Positions 6,315 to 8,758 of a stretch of DNA of 8,758 nucleotides are shown here, one piece after another (position 1 is the stretch's first letter; every line of letters begins with the position of its first letter). Source of the stretch: a bacterium (GTDB lineage Bacteria; Cyanobacteriota; Vampirovibrionia; Gastranaerophilales; Gastranaerophilaceae); NCBI GenBank assembly GCA_017995595.1, contig JAGOIO010000045.1, positions 1 to 8,758 of the forward strand, in the 5' to 3' direction. Made by a program: the position numbers and the translations under genes. The notes beneath the pieces were generated by a model, which saw only the letters and a list, made by a program, of their open reading frames with translations, was not told where the DNA came from and searched no databases.

Positions 6315-6318
6315 TAAA

Positions 6319-7527
6319 ATGAAAAAGAATATTATAATTTTGAGTGCAATAATATTTGTTGCTATCGCTTATAGATTTTTTGTAAGTGGTTTTGGTCAGA
6401 TGATGCAGAGTAAAATGCAAGCTAAAGGAAGAGTTCCGAGTGTTTCTATTACAGAGATTCAGAATGCAAGAGTTCAGAAAAAATATGAAGCTCCCGGTAG
6501 AATTGTTTCAAAGTACAGAGTTGATGTAATGGCAAGAATTGAAGGGTATTTGGTACGAAGCTATTTTAGTGAAGGTGATTATGTTCATCAAGGACAAACT
6601 CTTTTTCAAATTGAACCTCAAGAATGGTCTTACGATTTGCAAAAAGCAAGAGCAACAGCTGCTACAACAAAAGCTCAATTAAATTATGCAAATAAGCAAA
6701 CTCACAGATATTCAGAATTGGTTAAGAAAGATTATATTGCTCGTTCAGCCTATGATAGCCAAGCTTCAGAAAGAGATGCTCTAAGAGCACAACTTGCAAT
6801 GAACCAAGCAGATATAAGAAATGCACAAAGAAATTTAAGTTATACAAGAGTAAAAGCTCCTGTTTCAGGTCAAGTCGGTATGATAAATGTAACGGTCGGA
6901 AACTATGTTAATTCTTCTGTAGGTGCTTTGACAACTATATTCAGTAAAAACCCAATGTATGTAACTTTCCCTCTTGATTCAAAGGCATATATGGAACTTG
7001 TTAGTACTGACGGTGCAAAATCAAAAAGAACTGTCGAGTTGTATTTCCCAACAGGTAAAAAATACGCATTAAACGGTATTCAGGATTTTAATGATAATAG
7101 TGTTGATGAGGGAACAGGTACGGTTACAATGAGAGCTACTTTCCCAAATCCAAACGGTGAATTAATGAATGGTGAATTCGTTAATGTAAAAATGAAATCT
7201 AAAAATTATACGAGTGTTCCAGTTGTTCCTCAAGTTGCAACAATGGAAAATCCACAAGGAAAATATGTTTATACTGTTGACAAGAACGGACTTGCTCAGA
7301 TGACAATGATAAAAGTTGCAGGTGAGGACGGAGATAATTGGATTATTGAAAGTGGTTTAAAAATAGGTGATAAGGTTATAACAAGTGGGTTACAGAAAGT
7401 AGCTCCGGGACAACCTGTTAAAATCGCATCAGAAAAAGCTTCAAATAATAGTGCAAATACGCAAAAGAATAAAAAACACACAGGATTAATAAGGAAAATA
7501 GGTAAATGGCTTCATATCTTTTCATAA
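6319..7527 (+). CDS. RND efflux periplasmic adaptor subunit (membrane fusion protein, AcrA/MexA-like)
   Basis: 402 residues from the chosen ATG. The protein bridges the inner-membrane RND pump to an outer-membrane channel. It opens with MKK and a hydrophobic stretch (4-24) without a lipobox Cys, so it is probably held by an uncleaved helix rather than lipidated as AcrA is. A half-lipoyl segment follows (about 62-100, 'EGYLVRSYFSEGDYVHQGQTLFQIEP'-type; key part GDYVHQGQ at 86-93). Next are an alanine-rich alpha-helical hairpin (101-171) and the second half-lipoyl with 'RVKAPVSGQVG' (177-187) and 'VGNYV' (193-197). A beta-barrel (about 210-295) and membrane-proximal domain (about 300-370, 'GLKIGDKVITSGLQKVAPGQPV') complete the family order. 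The last 30 residues are polar, Lys-rich and variable. No outer-membrane factor gene is visible. The 3' end overlaps the pump gene by 22 nt, which indicates translational coupling. Confidence 0.93.
   Translation: MKKNIIILSAIIFVAIAYRFFVSGFGQMMQSKMQAKGRVPSVSITEIQNARVQKKYEAPGRIVSKYRVDVMARIEGYLVRSYFSEGDYVHQGQTLFQIEPQEWSYDLQKARATAATTKAQLNYANKQTHRYSELVKKDYIARSAYDSQASERDALRAQLAMNQADIRNAQRNLSYTRVKAPVSGQVGMINVTVGNYVNSSVGALTTIFSKNPMYVTFPLDSKAYMELVSTDGAKSKRTVELYFPTGKKYALNGIQDFNDNSVDEGTGTVTMRATFPNPNGELMNGEFVNVKMKSKNYTSVPVVPQVATMENPQGKYVYTVDKNGLAQMTMIKVAGEDGDNWIIESGLKIGDKVITSGLQKVAPGQPVKIASEKASNNSANTQKNKKHTGLIRKIGKWLHIFS
7491..7495 (+). promoter_or_regulatory. Ribosome binding site of the RND pump gene inside the adaptor gene
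   Basis: AAGGA is ten bases before ATG 7506. A second weak match, TAGG (7499-7502), is closer. Both lie within adaptor coding sequence, so ribosomes ending the adaptor could re-initiate here. Confidence 0.5.
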
Positions 7528-8758
7528 AACGACCAAAATTTGCGATAGTAATATCGTTAGTAATAATTTTAGCAGGTATAATTTCAATGATGTCATTACC
7601 ATTGGAAGAATATCCGATGATTACACCGCCTCAGGTTGTTGTAAGTGCAAGTTACCCTGGTGCGAGTGCTGATGTTATAGAGGAAACTATTGCTCAACCG
7701 GTAGAAGCTCAGCTTAACGGTGTTGAAAATATGATTTATATGAGTTCTTCAAGTCAAGATGGTAGCTACTCTTTGAGATTATATTTTGCCATCGGAACCG
7801 ATCCTGATATGGCTATAATTCACGTTCAAAACAGGCTTCAACTTGTTACACCAAGACTGCCTGAAACCGTAAGACGATATGGTTTGACGGTTGATAAGCG
7901 TGTCGGAGGTCCGGGACTTTTGATGATAAGTATTAATTCTCCGAATAATACCTATGATCCGCTTTATATTGCAAACTATGCTTCAATTTATATCAAAGAT
8001 GAATTGGCGAGAATTAAGGGTGTAAGTAGTATTTCAGTATTTGGTTCTGCTGATTATTCAATGAGAATATGGCTAGATGCTACAAAAATGGCAAATCTTG
8101 GAGTTTCTGTAGATGATGTTAGTAATGCTATTCAACAACAGAATACACAGATTCCTGCAGGTGAATTAGGCGTAGAGCCAATTAAAAATAAGCAAATGAT
8201 AAAACTTACTCTTCGAACTCACGGAAGATTAAAAGATGTTGAAGAATTTGAAAATATTATTGTCAAGTCAAACGCAGTCGGCGGTCAAATAAGGATTAAG
8301 GATATTGCAAAAGTTCAGCTTGGTGCTGAAAGCTATTCTTATTTCTCAAGGCTATCAGGTCAAAATACAGCTATGGTAGTTGTAAACCAACTTCCGGAAG
8401 CGAATGCTATAGATTTAGTTAAAAAAGTAAAAGCAAGAATGGCGGAACTTAGTAAATCAATGCCTTCAGGTATGGAATATGAAATTTCCAGAGATGAGAC
8501 AGATTTCATAAGCGAGTCAATGACAGAGGTTGAGCATGCAATACTATTATCAATAGGTCTTGTTGTGCTTGTAACTTACTTGTTCTTAGGTTCTATGAGA
8601 GCCTCTTTAATTCCATTCTTTGCTATACCAGTATCATTGTTAGGTACATTTATTGTCCTTTCTTCGCTTGGAATGTCAATAAATATGTTGGTTTTATTCG
8701 GATTGGTTCTTGCTGTCGGACTGGTTGTTGATGATGCGATTGTTGTATTGGAAAATGC
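7506..8758 (+). CDS. RND efflux transporter permease (HAE-1/AcrB family), 3' truncated
   Basis: The frame is open from ATG 7506 to the window end: 417 complete codons of a protein usually about 1,030-1,050 residues long. It is the proton-driven inner-membrane pump of a tripartite multidrug system. Family signs are a short cytoplasmic N-terminus (MASYLFIKRPKFA), TM1 (about 12-31), and YPMITPP (36-42), which matches YPxIxPP of AcrB. The porter domain has 'VQNRLQLVTPRLP' near residue 108 and VGGPGL (133-138). TM2 is at about 345-362, R365 begins the conserved loop to TM3 (367-386), and TM4 carries GLVVDDAIVVLEN (405-417). D409 and D410 match the AcrB proton-relay pair D407/D408. The adaptor gene precedes it with a 22-nt overlap. 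The second half, including the C-terminal porter repeat, is outside the window. The substrate cannot be deduced. Confidence 0.96.
   Translation, partial: MASYLFIKRPKFAIVISLVIILAGIISMMSLPLEEYPMITPPQVVVSASYPGASADVIEETIAQPVEAQLNGVENMIYMSSSSQDGSYSLRLYFAIGTDPDMAIIHVQNRLQLVTPRLPETVRRYGLTVDKRVGGPGLLMISINSPNNTYDPLYIANYASIYIKDELARIKGVSSISVFGSADYSMRIWLDATKMANLGVSVDDVSNAIQQQNTQIPAGELGVEPIKNKQMIKLTLRTHGRLKDVEEFENIIVKSNAVGGQIRIKDIAKVQLGAESYSYFSRLSGQNTAMVVVNQLPEANAIDLVKKVKARMAELSKSMPSGMEYEISRDETDFISESMTEVEHAILLSIGLVVLVTYLFLGSMRASLIPFFAIPVSLLGTFIVLSSLGMSINMLVLFGLVLAVGLVVDDAIVVLEN

Noticed and set aside
6220..6318. Upstream in-frame ATGs that would lengthen the adaptor by 33 residues
   Set aside because: The first ATG is in the clpC terminator stem, both lie upstream of the predicted promoter, and the added residues precede a normal N-terminal hydrophobic anchor. 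The GAGGA-preceded ATG at 6319 is far better.

Overview
Taxonomy (inference). The window is AT-rich, uses the standard bacterial code, and comes from an organism with Gram-negative features: an AcrAB-type RND efflux pair and a pilin-like protein. A ClpC-type Hsp100 chaperone, a Cys-rich pseudopilin tail of the 'DxNGNxxPN..GxDxF' type, and an N-terminal 'INxxxFQ...SFKG'-like peptide on the large minus-strand protein fit a gut Gastranaerophilales/Melainabacteria lineage (non-photosynthetic Cyanobacteria relatives). This is an opinion from protein style, not a database match.

Layout. 2-430 (+): C-terminal part of a pilin-like protein cut by the window edge, followed by an intrinsic-terminator-like hairpin. 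431-750: gene-free, with a ~130-nt imperfect palindrome (546-675) and an inverted copy of a tRNA T-arm (715-727). 751-822 (-): tRNA-Glu(TTC) with an excellent sigma70 promoter (857-885). 938-3475 (-): an 845-residue membrane-anchored protein with what looks like a GHKL (Hsp90-like) ATPase fold in the middle and an HExxH zinc-protease motif at its end; this is the least ordinary gene here. 3476-3666: divergent intergenic region with a good clpC promoter. 3667-6171 (+): clpC, complete, apparently monocistronic, closed by a strong terminator. 6253-6318: promoter with a perfect 16-bp palindrome on its predicted start site. 6319-7527 (+) and 7506-8758 (+, runs off the end): periplasmic adaptor and inner-membrane pump of an HAE-1 type RND efflux system, overlapping by 22 nt.

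How the parts work together. The last two genes form a translationally linked efflux operon with a likely repressor operator. ClpC is a stand-alone housekeeping unfoldase for ClpP. The tRNA, the pilin fragment and the ATPase/protease fusion look like independent transcription units. The strongest candidates for something new are the ATPase-protease fusion, the operator palindrome and the intergenic palindromic element.
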